Shown: positions 33,710 through 41,898 of the stretch, in pieces | How positions within the stretch are numbered: position 1 is the stretch's first letter | Layout: each line of letters starts with the position of its first letter | Assembly (NCBI RefSeq): GCF_019112525.1 | Contig: NZ_CP077800.1 | Span: forward strand, 3,782,001 to 3,846,000 | Direction of reading: 5' to 3' | DNA length: 64,000 nucleotides | Source: Modestobacter sp. L9-4 | GTDB lineage: Bacteria > Actinomycetota > Actinomycetes > Mycobacteriales > Geodermatophilaceae | Notes under the pieces: model-generated | Databases searched by the model: none | Seen by the model: only the letters and a program-made list of their open reading frames with translations | What the model was told of the DNA's origin: nothing | Position numbers and translations under genes: made by a program

Positions 33710-35260
33710 TCACTCGAAGGCCGAGGCCATCCGGGCCTGCTCCTCCAGCACCTCACCGATCCGGGCCTGGACGACGTCCAGCTGGCCGATGATCTCGGCG
33801 GTGGTGTGGATGCCGCTGGCCACGGCCTTGCTGCTGGCCTGGATGCCGGCGATCTGGTCGGAGACCTTCTTGGTGGCGCTGGCGGTCTCCCGGGCCAGGT
33901 CCTTGACCTCGCTGGCCACGACCGCGAAGCCCTTGCCCAGCTCGCCGGCGCGGGCGGCCTCGATGGTGGCGTTCAGCGCCAGCAGGTTGGTCTGGTCGGC
34001 GATGCCGGAGATGATCCGGATGACCTCCCCGACGGCGGCCGACGCCTCGTCCAGCGCCAGCACCTCACCGGTCATGGCCGACGCCTGGGTGACCGCGTTC
34101 TCCGCGACCCGGCCCGCGTCGTTCGCGGCCTCGCGCAGCCGGGAGACGGTGTCGAGCAGCTCGCGGGCGTTGTCGGCGGACTCCTCGGTGCGGCGCAGCA
34201 CGTCCAGCCGCTGGGAGACCAGCTGCTGCACGTTGCGCAGTGCCGAGGCGCGGGAGTCCGACAGCTCGATGGTCTCGGTGACGAAGAAGTCCATCGTGCC
34301 GATGACCCGGCCGCCGACCATGAGCGGGAAGCACACGCCGGACTTGACCCCGGCGCGCTGGGCGGCGGGGGCGCGCACGCAGTCGGTCATCTCACCGATG
34401 TCGCTGACGAAGAACAGGTCGCGGGAGCGCCAGGCGCGCCCGGACAGCCCCACGCCCTCGGCGAAGGACGCGGCCAGGGTGACCTTGCGGAACTCCTCGC
34501 CGGCCGAGCCGGACTCCTGCTGGAAGCGCAGCACGTTCGCGGACTCGTCCAGCGCCCAGTAGGAGCCGTAGGCCCAGCCGAACGCCTCCCGGACGGTGTC
34601 CAGCGCCATCCGCAGCGCACCGGCCTGGTCGCGGGCCGCGCCGAGCTCGGTCACCACCGAGGTGACGGCGACCCGGTCGTCGAGGGTCTCCTGCAGCTCG
34701 GCCCGGGCCAGCGCGGCCCGGCGCGCGTGCGCGAGCAGTCGGCCCAGGGAGTCCCACTTGCTCTGCCGGGCGCTCGTGAACGGCATCTCGCCGATGTTGT
34801 AGTACTCGTAGAGGGCGTTCACCGTGCCGTTCTCGACCATCGGCAGCATGCAGCCGTGGGTGGCGCCGGCGGACTGCGCGCCGCCCCAGCGCACGCACGT
34901 GGCGGGGTCGCTGGTCTCGTCGACGAGCACGGCGGTCTTCTTGCGCAGCGCCTGGCCGCCGTAGCCGTCGGCCGAGGTGAGCGTCGTCTGGCGCGCGGAG
35001 GCGGAGGCGGCCATGGCCGGGGCGAGCGGGCCGTACTCGCCGTGCCGGCGGAAGGTGCCGTCCGGACCGGGCAGCCACACCGCCCCGTAGGACAGCTCCA
35101 GCTGCTCCACCAGCTCGGCGGTGATCTTCTGGTGGGCGTCCCGGTTGTCGGTGACCCCGTGGTCCAGGGCGGCGATCACCTGCTCGACCGCCTCGACGTC
35201 CCGGGGCATGACCACCGGGGAGACCGCCGTCTTCTCGTGGCTGCTGCTGCGCCGCCTCAT
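33710..35260 (-). CDS. Soluble chemoreceptor (MCP) with two GAF domains
   Basis: 516 residues from ATG 35260 (GAAGAGGA five bases upstream). No transmembrane helix, so a cytoplasmic receptor. Two GAF-like sensory domains lie at about 30-180 and 205-350 (for example [11 protein letters not shown] and [19 protein letters not shown]). The signalling hairpin at about 415-465 has the conserved tip [19 protein letters not shown] and [15 protein letters not shown], needed for CheA/CheW contact. No che or fla genes are in the window. A flagellar-sigma-like promoter lies about 100 bases upstream. Confidence 0.93.
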   Translation of the reverse strand: MRRRSSSHEKTAVSPVVMPRDVEAVEQVIAALDHGVTDNRDAHQKITAELVEQLELSYGAVWLPGPDGTFRRHGEYGPLAPAMAASASARQTTLTSADGYGGQALRKKTAVLVDETSDPATCVRWGGAQSAGATHGCMLPMVENGTVNALYEYYNIGEMPFTSARQSKWDSLGRLLAHARRAALARAELQETLDDRVAVTSVVTELGAARDQAGALRMALDTVREAFGWAYGSYWALDESANVLRFQQESGSAGEEFRKVTLAASFAEGVGLSGRAWRSRDLFFVSDIGEMTDCVRAPAAQRAGVKSGVCFPLMVGGRVIGTMDFFVTETIELSDSRASALRNVQQLVSQRLDVLRRTEESADNARELLDTVSRLREAANDAGRVAENAVTQASAMTGEVLALDEASAAVGEVIRIISGIADQTNLLALNATIEAARAGELGKGFAVVASEVKDLARETASATKKVSDQIAGIQASSKAVASGIHTTAEIIGQLDVVQARIGEVLEEQARMASAFE

Positions 35261-35358
35261 GCTCGTCCTCTTCCGCCTGCCCCCGTGCCGCGGGCCGTCC
35301 CGCCGGCTGTCTGGACCACGCACCCACCTTCTCGGCAGGGGAGCCCGGTCGCCTTACC

Positions 35359-35386
35359 TGATCGGCCGGGACGGGCCGGAGTTGAG
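35359..35386 (-). promoter_or_regulatory. FliA/WhiG-type promoter of the chemoreceptor gene
   Basis: Minus strand CTCAAC (35386-35381), 14-base spacer, GCCGATCA (35366-35359). Same spacing as at 438-465. It is about 100 bases before the receptor start. Confidence 0.62.
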
Positions 35387-35466
35387 CCGTGTCTGCGGCC
35401 CCGGTCCTCCCAGGCGTCAACTGCCCGGCGGTGGGTAGTTGCAGCGCTCACCGACTGGAGGCATCG

Positions 35467-36960
35467 ATGACCAGCGCGCCCGCAGCGTCGCCCGGCACCA
35501 TCAGGAGCTCGATCCCGGCCCGGATCGACCGCTTGCCGTGGTCCCCGTTCCACACCCGGATGGTCATCGCGCTCGGGGTGGCCTGGGTCCTCGACGGGCT
35601 GGAGATCACCGTCGCGAGCTCGGTCACCGGGGTGCTCACCAACGAGGACACCCTGCACCTCAGCGCCGGCGCGGCCGGTGCGCTGGCCACCGTCTACCTG
35701 GGCGGGGAGGTCGTCGGCGCACTGCTGTTCGGCAACCTGTCCGACCGGCTGGGCCGGCGCAACCTCTTCATGGTCACGCTGGCGATCTACCTGGTCGGCA
35801 GCGGTCTGACCGCGCTGACGCTGGGCAACAGCGCGGCCTGGGTCGGCTTCCTGTACCTGACCCGGTTCATCGCGGGCATGGGCATCGGCGGGGAGTACGC
35901 GGCGATCAACTCCGCCATCGACGAGCTCATCCCGGCCCGCTACCGGGGGCGGGTCGACATCGCGGTCAACGGCACCTACTGGGGCGGGGCGATCATCGGG
36001 ACGCTGGGCACGTTCGTCTTCCTCAACGTCATGGAGCCCTCGCTGGGCTGGCGGCTGGCCTTCCTGCTCGGGCCGGTCCTGGGGCTGGTCGTCCTGGTCA
36101 TCCGGCGGCACCTGCCCGAGAGCCCGCGCTGGCAGGTCATGCACGGCCGCGAGAAGGAGGCCGAGGAGTCGATCAGCTTCATCGAGCACGAGGTCGAGCA
36201 CAGCGGCAGGGAGCTGGCGCCGGTGGACGAGGGCAAGGCCATCGAGATCAAGCCCACGGAGGCGATCGGCTACCTGGCCCTGCTGCGGGTGCTCTTCCGG
36301 GAGTTCCCCGGTCGGGCCGTGCTCGGCGCCTCGCTGATGATCACCCAGTCGTTCCTCTTCAACGCCATCTTCTTCACCTACGCGCTGGTGCTGAAGAACA
36401 TCTTCGGGATCTCCGACGGGGTCGTGCCGCTGTTCTTCGTGGCCATCGCGGTGGGCAACCTCGCCGGCCCGCTCGCCCTCGGGCACCTGTTCGACACCCT
36501 GGGCCGGCGCCGCATGATCGCCGGCACCTACGTGCTGTCCGGCGCGCTCTTGGCGGTCACCGCGGTCCTGTTCCGGGCCGGTGCGCTGAACGCGGTCACC
36601 CAGACCGTGTGCTGGGCGGTGATCTTCTTCTTCGCCTCGGCCGGGGCGAGCTCGGCCTACCTCACGGTGAGCGAGATCTTCCCGCTGGAGGTGCGGGCCA
36701 AGGCCATCGCGGTCTTCTTCGCCATCGCCCAGGCCTTCGGTGCCTCCGGTCCGATCATCTACGGCAACCTCATCGGTGACGGCACCGACCCGGTCCCGCT
36801 GTTCTACGGGTACCTGCTGGGCGCCGGCGTCATGATCGCCGGGGGCCTGGTGGCCGCGTTCCTCGGCGTCGACGCCGAGGGCAGGTCGCTGGAGGACGTC
36901 GCCAGCCCCCTGGCGGCCCGCAACGCGGCCGCCGACAGCGAGCAGGTCGCCGCCGGCTGA
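35467..36960 (+). CDS. MFS transporter, sugar/metabolite porter type
   Basis: 497 residues, 12 predicted helices. Motifs of the sugar-porter/SP-like group: GNLSDRLGRRNLFM (about 86-99), RFIAGMGIGGEYAAINSAIDELIPARYRGR (about 135-165), LPESPRW (about 219) and GHLFDTLGRRRM in the second half. A long central loop (about 230-270) is acidic. Probably proton-coupled import of an organic acid or sugar; substrate unknown. ATG 35467 with GGAGG six bases upstream. Divergent from the chemoreceptor. Confidence 0.92.
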   Translation: MTSAPAASPGTIRSSIPARIDRLPWSPFHTRMVIALGVAWVLDGLEITVASSVTGVLTNEDTLHLSAGAAGALATVYLGGEVVGALLFGNLSDRLGRRNLFMVTLAIYLVGSGLTALTLGNSAAWVGFLYLTRFIAGMGIGGEYAAINSAIDELIPARYRGRVDIAVNGTYWGGAIIGTLGTFVFLNVMEPSLGWRLAFLLGPVLGLVVLVIRRHLPESPRWQVMHGREKEAEESISFIEHEVEHSGRELAPVDEGKAIEIKPTEAIGYLALLRVLFREFPGRAVLGASLMITQSFLFNAIFFTYALVLKNIFGISDGVVPLFFVAIAVGNLAGPLALGHLFDTLGRRRMIAGTYVLSGALLAVTAVLFRAGALNAVTQTVCWAVIFFFASAGASSAYLTVSEIFPLEVRAKAIAVFFAIAQAFGASGPIIYGNLIGDGTDPVPLFYGYLLGAGVMIAGGLVAAFLGVDAEGRSLEDVASPLAARNAAADSEQVAAG

Positions 36961-37185
36961 CCACCCGGCCGGTGTCGAGCGCTCGGGTCGTCCGCGTCGA
37001 CCGGGCAGCCCGCCGGCCGGCTGTTGCGCCGGCCGACCCGGGGCGGGTCCGGCGCGCGACGGTTGGCCCCACTCGTCCCGCGAGCGTCCCCGCAGCACAG
37101 CGGCCCCACCGCCTGCGCCACCGTGGCCTCGCGCGCCGTCACCCTGTGCCGCACGGACGTCCAGGAACGGCGTGGAGGAGGACCG

Positions 37186-37584
37186 ATGGCGACAGAGGCA
37201 GACGGGAACGGCACCGGCGGACGACACGGCGCAGCCGGCTGGGGAGCCGCGCTGGCCCGCCGGCGCCGGCGGGCCAGCGAGCTGCGGGCCGCCATCGCGC
37301 TGGTCGGCACCAGCGCCGCCGACCTCGGCTGGGGCGCCCAGCCCGACGTCCGGGTGCTCCCGGACGGCCGGCTCTGGCTGGACGAGCACGAGGTGGCGGT
37401 GACCGCCGCCGAGGTCTTCCAGGCCGCCCGGCACCTGATCGCGGCCCAGCTGCGCACCGTCTCCGAGCAGGGCGGGACGCCGGTCGGCGCCGTCGCCGGC
37501 CCCTGGCTGCTCGGCCTGCACACCAACGCCGCGATGGCCGACATCGACCTCGAGGTCGACGTCCCCCGGGAGGACGTCGCCTGA
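37186..37584 (+). CDS. Hypothetical protein
   Basis: 132 residues, not recognised. The N-terminal 45 residues are Gly/Arg-rich. A compact part follows (RVLPDGRLWLDEHEVAVTAAEVFQAARHLIAAQ, about 58-90), predicted beta-hairpin then helix. No signal peptide or membrane helix. ATG 37186 with GGAGGAGG upstream. In-frame codons continue upstream but have no start signal. It stands alone between the MFS gene and a strong hairpin shared with glnA1. Confidence 0.65.
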   Translation: MATEADGNGTGGRHGAAGWGAALARRRRRASELRAAIALVGTSAADLGWGAQPDVRVLPDGRLWLDEHEVAVTAAEVFQAARHLIAAQLRTVSEQGGTPVGAVAGPWLLGLHTNAAMADIDLEVDVPREDVA

Positions 37585-37595
37585 GCTGCGGACGC

Positions 37596-37634
37596 GCCAC
37601 AGCCCCCACCGGGTGACCCGGTGGGGGCTGTGGC
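37596..37634. terminator. Long bidirectional hairpin between hypothetical gene and glnA1
   Basis: Perfect 19-bp inverted repeat (37596-37614 with 37616-37634) with a single central base. It lies between two convergent genes. No T-tract. Confidence 0.75.
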
Positions 37635-37668
37635 GTGAGCAGGTCAGGGTCGAGGCCGACCCCGTCGA

Positions 37669-39102
37669 TCAGATGTCGTAGTACATCGCGAACTCGTGCG
37701 GGTGCGGGCGGAGGCGGATCGGGGTGATCTCGTTCTCCCGCTTGTACTCGATCCACGTCTCGATGAGGTCGGGGGTGAACACCCCGCCGTCGAGCAGGTA
37801 GTCGTGGTCGACCTCGAGGCGGTCGAGCACGGCGTCCAGCGACGCGGGCACCTTCTCGATGCCCAGGGCCTCCTCGGGCGGCAGCTCGTAGAGGTCCTTG
37901 TCGACCGGGGCCGGGGGCTCGATCCGGTTCTTCACGCCGTCCAGGCCGGCCATCAGCATCGCGGAGAAGGCGAGGTAGGGGTTGGCCGACGGGTCGGGCA
38001 CCCGGAACTCGATGCGCTTGGCCTTCGGGTTGTCACCCGAGATCGGGATGCGGGTGCAGGCCGAGCGGTTGCGCGCGGAGTAGACCAGGTTGATCGGGGC
38101 CTCGAAGCCGGGCACCAGGCGGTGGTAGCTGTTCACCGTCGGGTTGGTGAAGGCCAGCAGCGACGGGGCGTGCTTGAGCAGGCCACCGATGTAGTGCCGG
38201 GCGACGTCGGACAGACCCGCATAGCCGGTCTCGGCGTGGAAGAGCGGCTGGCCGTCCTTCCAGAGGCTCTGGTGGCAGTGCATGCCCGAGCCGTTGTCGC
38301 CGAACAGCGGCTTCGGCATGAACGTGGCGGTCTTGCCGGCGGCCCAGGCGGTGTTCTTGATGATGTACTTGAACAGCATCAGGCTGTCGGCCGAGCGCAG
38401 CAGGGTGTCGAACTTGTAGTTGATCTCGGCCTGGCCGCCGGTGCCCACCTCGTGGTGGCCACGCTCGAGCTCCAGGCCGGCGCCGGCCAGGTTGACCATC
38501 ATCTGGGCGCGCAGGTCGCTCTGGTGGTCGACGGGCTCGACGGGGAAGTACCCGCCCTTCTGCCGGGTCTTGTAGCCCAGGTTCGGGCCGCCGTTCTCCC
38601 CGGTCAGCGAGCCGGAGTTCCAGGAACCCTCGATCGCGTCGATGTGGTAGTAGCCCTCGTTGATCGAGGTGTCGTGGCGCACCGAGTCGAACACGTAGAA
38701 CTCGGCCTCGGGGCCGAAGTACGCGGTGTCGGCGATGCCGGAGCTGGCCAGGTAGGCCTCGGCCTTCTTCGCCACGTTGCGCGGGTCGCGGCTGTAGGCC
38801 TCGCGCGTGATCGGGTCGTGGATGAAGAAGTTGATGTTCAGCGTCTTGTGGATGCGGAACGGGTCGACGTAGGCGCTGCTCGCGTCGGGCAGCAGCAGCA
38901 TGTCGGACTCGTTGATCGTCTGGAAGCCACGGATCGACGAGCCGTCGAAGCCCAGGCCCTCGCTGAACGTGTCGGGCCCGAAGGTCTCCGCGGGGATGGT
39001 GAAGTGCTGCATGACGCCGGGGAGGTCGCAGAACCGGACGTCGACGAAGCGCACGTCGTTGTCGCGGATGTAGGCGAAGACCTCGTCGGGACTGGTGAAC
39101 AT
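37669..39102 (-). CDS. glnA: Glutamine synthetase type I, adenylylated form
   Basis: 477 residues, GSI-beta size. ATG 39102 with GGAGG five bases upstream. Complete motifs: [69 protein letters not shown] and [11 protein letters not shown]. The adenylylation tyrosine is in [10 protein letters not shown] (about Y405), the target of GlnE encoded nearby. Main ammonium-assimilating enzyme. Upstream lies a near-perfect GlnR box and a TAACTT -10, so transcription is probably GlnR-activated under nitrogen limitation. Confidence 0.97.
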   Translation of the reverse strand: MFTSPDEVFAYIRDNDVRFVDVRFCDLPGVMQHFTIPAETFGPDTFSEGLGFDGSSIRGFQTINESDMLLLPDASSAYVDPFRIHKTLNINFFIHDPITREAYSRDPRNVAKKAEAYLASSGIADTAYFGPEAEFYVFDSVRHDTSINEGYYHIDAIEGSWNSGSLTGENGGPNLGYKTRQKGGYFPVEPVDHQSDLRAQMMVNLAGAGLELERGHHEVGTGGQAEINYKFDTLLRSADSLMLFKYIIKNTAWAAGKTATFMPKPLFGDNGSGMHCHQSLWKDGQPLFHAETGYAGLSDVARHYIGGLLKHAPSLLAFTNPTVNSYHRLVPGFEAPINLVYSARNRSACTRIPISGDNPKAKRIEFRVPDPSANPYLAFSAMLMAGLDGVKNRIEPPAPVDKDLYELPPEEALGIEKVPASLDAVLDRLEVDHDYLLDGGVFTPDLIETWIEYKRENEITPIRLRPHPHEFAMYYDI

Positions 39103-39135
39103 CGATCCTCCGGGAGTGGGCGGACAGCCGAGCCG

Positions 39136-39141
39136 CAAGTT
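39136..39141 (-). promoter_or_regulatory. -10 element of glnA
   Basis: TAACTT on the minus strand, 33 bases upstream of the start codon. No -35 of consensus type is present, as expected for an activator-dependent promoter with the GlnR box covering the -35 area. Confidence 0.45.
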
Positions 39142-39152
39142 ACGAGCGAGCG

Positions 39153-39190
39153 GTTGCCCTGCGGTGTCTCTCGTGTTTCGGGGCGGTAAC
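39153..39190 (-). promoter_or_regulatory. GlnR binding site (two paired boxes)
   Basis: On the minus strand the four pentamers GTTAC, GAAAC, GACAC and GCAAC occur in this order, each separated by exactly 6 bases. The GlnR consensus in Streptomyces is gTnAc-n6-GaAAc repeated after 6 bases. The first pair is a perfect match and the second has one mismatch per half. It ends 12 bases from the -10 of glnA. Confidence 0.8.
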
Positions 39191-39268
39191 AACGCCTCCG
39201 GCGTGTCGCACTGTCCGCGGCGCCCCGCTCCCGCGGGCCTGCCGCGGGACGGGACATACGCTGGCGGC

Positions 39269-39694
39269 ATGGCCAGGGACGACGCCCCACCCTCTCAGCA
39301 ACCCGCCCGCGGCGCCGCACTGGGGCTGCCCGCGGAGGGCCCCGGCTCGCTGGCCCCGTTCGGACGCCGGATCGCCGCGTACCTGGTCGACTCCCTGGCC
39401 GCGGGGTTCGTCGCCGGGCTGGTCACCGCCCCGGAGCTGCCCCGGTTGTGGAGCCTGCCGGCGTTCGGGGTGATCACCGTGGTCTTCCTGGTGCTGACCG
39501 GGCAGACGCCGGGCATGCGGCTGCTGGGGCTGCGGCTGGCCCACCCGAACACCGGGCAGCGGCTGGCGCTGTGGCGCGCCGTCGTCCGCACCGCGCTGCT
39601 GATGCTGCTCGTGCCGGCCCTGGTGGTCGACTCCGACGGCCGCGGCCTGCACGACCGGCTCACCGACACCGCCGTCATCCGCGACCGGGCCTGA
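39269..39694 (+). CDS. RDD family membrane protein
   Basis: 141 residues. Three transmembrane helices and the RDD signature: [18 protein letters not shown] (Arg and Asp in helix 1, about 31-48) and the closing [24 protein letters not shown] is the family's middle motif. Transport of ions or osmolytes has been suggested for RDD proteins, but no substrate can be given. TACGCT lies 6 bases before ATG and no ribosome site is visible: probably leaderless. It matches Rv2219A next to glnA1 in M. tuberculosis. Confidence 0.88.
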   Translation: MARDDAPPSQQPARGAALGLPAEGPGSLAPFGRRIAAYLVDSLAAGFVAGLVTAPELPRLWSLPAFGVITVVFLVLTGQTPGMRLLGLRLAHPNTGQRLALWRAVVRTALLMLLVPALVVDSDGRGLHDRLTDTAVIRDRA

Positions 39695-39700
39695 GAGGGG

Positions 39701-39752
39701 ACCCCGTCCTCCTCGCCCTTCGTGAGCTCAGGGTGAGCCCCTGGACGGGGCC
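39701..39752. repeat. Dispersed intergenic hairpin repeat, copy B
   Basis: 52 bases, 46 identical to 32540-32591. Outer arms are conserved. In the inner arms one C-G pair of copy A is replaced by a T-A pair here, a compensatory change. Confidence 0.7.
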
Positions 39753-39802
39753 GGACGGACGACGCCCCCGACCGCAGCTGCGGTCGGGGGCGTCGTCCGT
39801 CC
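39753..39802. terminator. Perfect 25-bp inverted repeat, bidirectional terminator
   Basis: Arms 39753-39777 and 39778-39802 are exact reverse complements with no spacer. Located between the convergent RDD and DUF4191 genes, directly after repeat copy B. Confidence 0.75.
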
Positions 39803-39848
39803 CAGGTCCCCGTGCAGGGTCCCGCTGGGGGGCACGGAGGTCCCTTCG

Positions 39849-40709
39849 TCAGCCGCGGCGGCGGACCTGACGCTGGCTGACCGACATCTGCCGGCCGCCG
39901 GGGAGCGGGCCGCCGGGCATAGGCAGCCGCTGGGTGCCCAGGGCGGTCATCCGCTTGCCGAGGGAGTTGACCTCGGCGCCGTTGAGGTTGCGGGGGAGCT
40001 TCATGACGTGCGCGCTGAGCTTCTTCAGCGGCACCTGGCCCTCACCGTCGCCGACGACCACGTCGTAGATCGGGGTGTCGCCGACGACCTTGGCCATCCG
40101 GCGCTTCTCGGCGGCGATCAGCCCCCGCACGCGCTGCGGGTTGCCCTCGCCGACCAGGACGATGCCGGGGTGGCCGAGCACCCGGTGCAGTGCGTCGAGC
40201 TCGCGGGTGCCGGCCACGCCGGAGCTGACCCGCCAGTCGCCACGCATGCCCTCGAGCACCCAGGAGGCGGCGCCGGGCTGCCCCTCGACCTGCCGGTAGG
40301 CCGAGCCCTGTGCCCGCCGCCCGAAGATGATGAGCGCGGCGAGCAGCCCGAGCAGGACGGCGATCGGCAGGAAGATGAGCGGCGAGCTGAGCAGCACGCC
40401 GATCAGCTCGACGACGGCGAACACCACGACGAAGGCGATGAGCATCGCCCAGGGCAGCTTGGGGTCGTTCTTGTACGTCAGCGAGTAGGCCTGGCGCATC
40501 ATCCCGGCCTGGCCCTTGAGCTTGGCCAGCCGTGAGCCCTTGGGCTTGCCGTCCTTGCCCAGCTTCGGGGCCTTCGGGGCCTTGGCGGCCTTGCCGGGGG
40601 TGGCGCCGACGGCGGTGGCGCCGGTGCTGCGTCCGGGCGCGCCGCCGGCCGGGCCCCGGCCGGCCTTGCCGGAGGGAGCGGAGGGGTCGGTGGACCTGCT
40701 GCGAGCCAT
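39849..40709 (-). CDS. DUF4191 membrane protein
   Basis: 286 residues. A basic, Ala/Gly/Lys-rich N-terminus (about 1-80) leads into two transmembrane helices (MLIAFVVVFAVVELIGVLLS and LIFLPIAVLLGLLAALIIF, about 88-130) and a soluble C-terminal domain (WVLEGMRGDWRVSSGVAGTRELDALHRVLG, then VLVGEGNPQRVRGLIAAEKRRMAKV). This is the family of Rv2219, which sits next to lipA in mycobacteria as here. Function unknown. TATCCT 7 bases upstream of ATG 40709 suggests a short or absent leader. Confidence 0.88.
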   Translation of the reverse strand: MARSRSTDPSAPSGKAGRGPAGGAPGRSTGATAVGATPGKAAKAPKAPKLGKDGKPKGSRLAKLKGQAGMMRQAYSLTYKNDPKLPWAMLIAFVVVFAVVELIGVLLSSPLIFLPIAVLLGLLAALIIFGRRAQGSAYRQVEGQPGAASWVLEGMRGDWRVSSGVAGTRELDALHRVLGHPGIVLVGEGNPQRVRGLIAAEKRRMAKVVGDTPIYDVVVGDGEGQVPLKKLSAHVMKLPRNLNGAEVNSLGKRMTALGTQRLPMPGGPLPGGRQMSVSQRQVRRRG

Positions 40710-40744
40710 GCGCTCCAGGATAGGACCCCGCTGAGCCCGTCCTG

Positions 40745-40788
40745 CGCGCCGCGCGCCCGTCCTCGTCTGGACGGGTGAGCGGCGCGCC
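40745..40788 (-). terminator. Two-tier hairpin after lipA
   Basis: Outer 9-bp stem (40745-40753 with 40780-40788) and inner 7-bp stem (40757-40763 with 40770-40776), 14 bases past the lipA stop on the minus strand. Confidence 0.6.
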
Positions 40789-40801
40789 GGGACGGGGCGG
40801 C

Positions 40802-41800
40802 TCAGCGGGTGGTGACGGCCAGCCCGCGGGCCTCGGCGGCCTGCTGGTACAGCCGGCCGGCGCGGTAGGAGCTGCGCACCAGCGGGCCGGAGAGCACGCC
40901 GGCGAAGCCGATCCGCTCGGCCTCGGCGGAGAACCCGACGAACTCCTCGGGCTTGACCCACCGCGACACCGGGTGGTGCCGGACGCTGGGGCGGAGGTAC
41001 TGGGTGATCGTGAGCAGGTCGCAGCCGGCGTCGTGCAGCGCCTGCATGGCCTCGACGACCTCCTGCGGCTCCTCGCCCATGCCCAGGATCAGGTTGGACT
41101 TGGTGACCAGGCCGGCGTCACGGGCGGCGGTGATGACCGACAGCGAGCGCTCGAACCGGAAGCCGGGACGGATCCGCTTGAAGATGCGCGGCACCGTCTC
41201 GACGTTGTGCGCCAGCACCTCGGGCCGGGAGGAGAAGACCTCGGCCAGCTGGTCGGGCTCGGCGTTGAAGTCCGGGATCAGCAGCTCGACGCCACAGCCG
41301 GGGATCTGCTCGTGGATCTGGCGCACCGTCTCGGCGTACAGCCAGGCACCGCCGTCGGGCAGGTCGTCGCGGGCGACACCGGTGATGGTCGCGTAGCGCA
41401 GGCCCATGGAGACCACGCTCTCGGCGACCCGGCGCGGCTCGTCGGTGTCGTAGTCGGCGGGCTTGCCGGTGTCGATCTGGCAGAAGTCGCACCGCCGGGT
41501 GCACTGGTCACCGCCGATGAGGAAGGTGGCCTCGCGGTCCTCCCAGCACTCGTAGATGTTGGGGCAACCGGCCTCCTCGCACACCGTGTGCAGGCCCTCG
41601 CGCTTCACCAACGACTTCAGCGCGGTGTACTCCGGGCCGGTCTTCAGCTTCGTCTTGATCCACTCGGGCTTGCGCTCGATCGGCGTCTGGCTGTTGCGGA
41701 CCTCCAGGCGCAGCATCTTGCGGCCGGCCGGTTCGATCGGTGACGCCGCAGCAGCTGCCGGTCCGGCCGTCACAGCGGCCTCCTCCATGCCCAGGCTCAT
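40802..41800 (-). CDS. lipA: Lipoyl synthase
   Basis: 332 residues, radical-SAM enzyme that inserts two sulfur atoms into protein-bound octanoyl groups. Two iron-sulfur motifs: [12 protein letters not shown] (auxiliary cluster, C-x4-C-x5-C) and CTRRCDFC (radical-SAM C-x3-C-x2-C). The C-terminal RSSYRAG serine ligand motif is present. Start ATG 41800 has TACCGT 7 bases upstream and no ribosome site; ATG 41788 is an alternative. Works with LipB (51563) on the E2 subunit SucB (57638). Confidence 0.96.
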   Translation of the reverse strand: MSLGMEEAAVTAGPAAAAASPIEPAGRKMLRLEVRNSQTPIERKPEWIKTKLKTGPEYTALKSLVKREGLHTVCEEAGCPNIYECWEDREATFLIGGDQCTRRCDFCQIDTGKPADYDTDEPRRVAESVVSMGLRYATITGVARDDLPDGGAWLYAETVRQIHEQIPGCGVELLIPDFNAEPDQLAEVFSSRPEVLAHNVETVPRIFKRIRPGFRFERSLSVITAARDAGLVTKSNLILGMGEEPQEVVEAMQALHDAGCDLLTITQYLRPSVRHHPVSRWVKPEEFVGFSAEAERIGFAGVLSGPLVRSSYRAGRLYQQAAEARGLAVTTR

Positions 41801-41844
41801 GGGCAGAACGGTACTCCCGGCCTCCCCGGGGCCCGGCACGCGCA

Positions 41845-41875
41845 GAGGGGGCCCGGCCGGTGGCCGGGCCCCCTC
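41845..41875 (-). terminator. Hairpin terminator after the repeat protein
   Basis: Perfect 14-bp stem (41845-41858 with 41862-41875), 3-base loop, in the short gap between the repeat-protein stop and the lipA start. Confidence 0.7.
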
Positions 41876-41898
41876 CGGGGCGTGCTGTGCGGGGCGGG

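Noticed and set aside
35416-35438. GTCA-N13-GGGTAG before the MFS gene at 35467
   Set aside because: -35 mismatch and short spacer compared with the other GGGTAG promoters.
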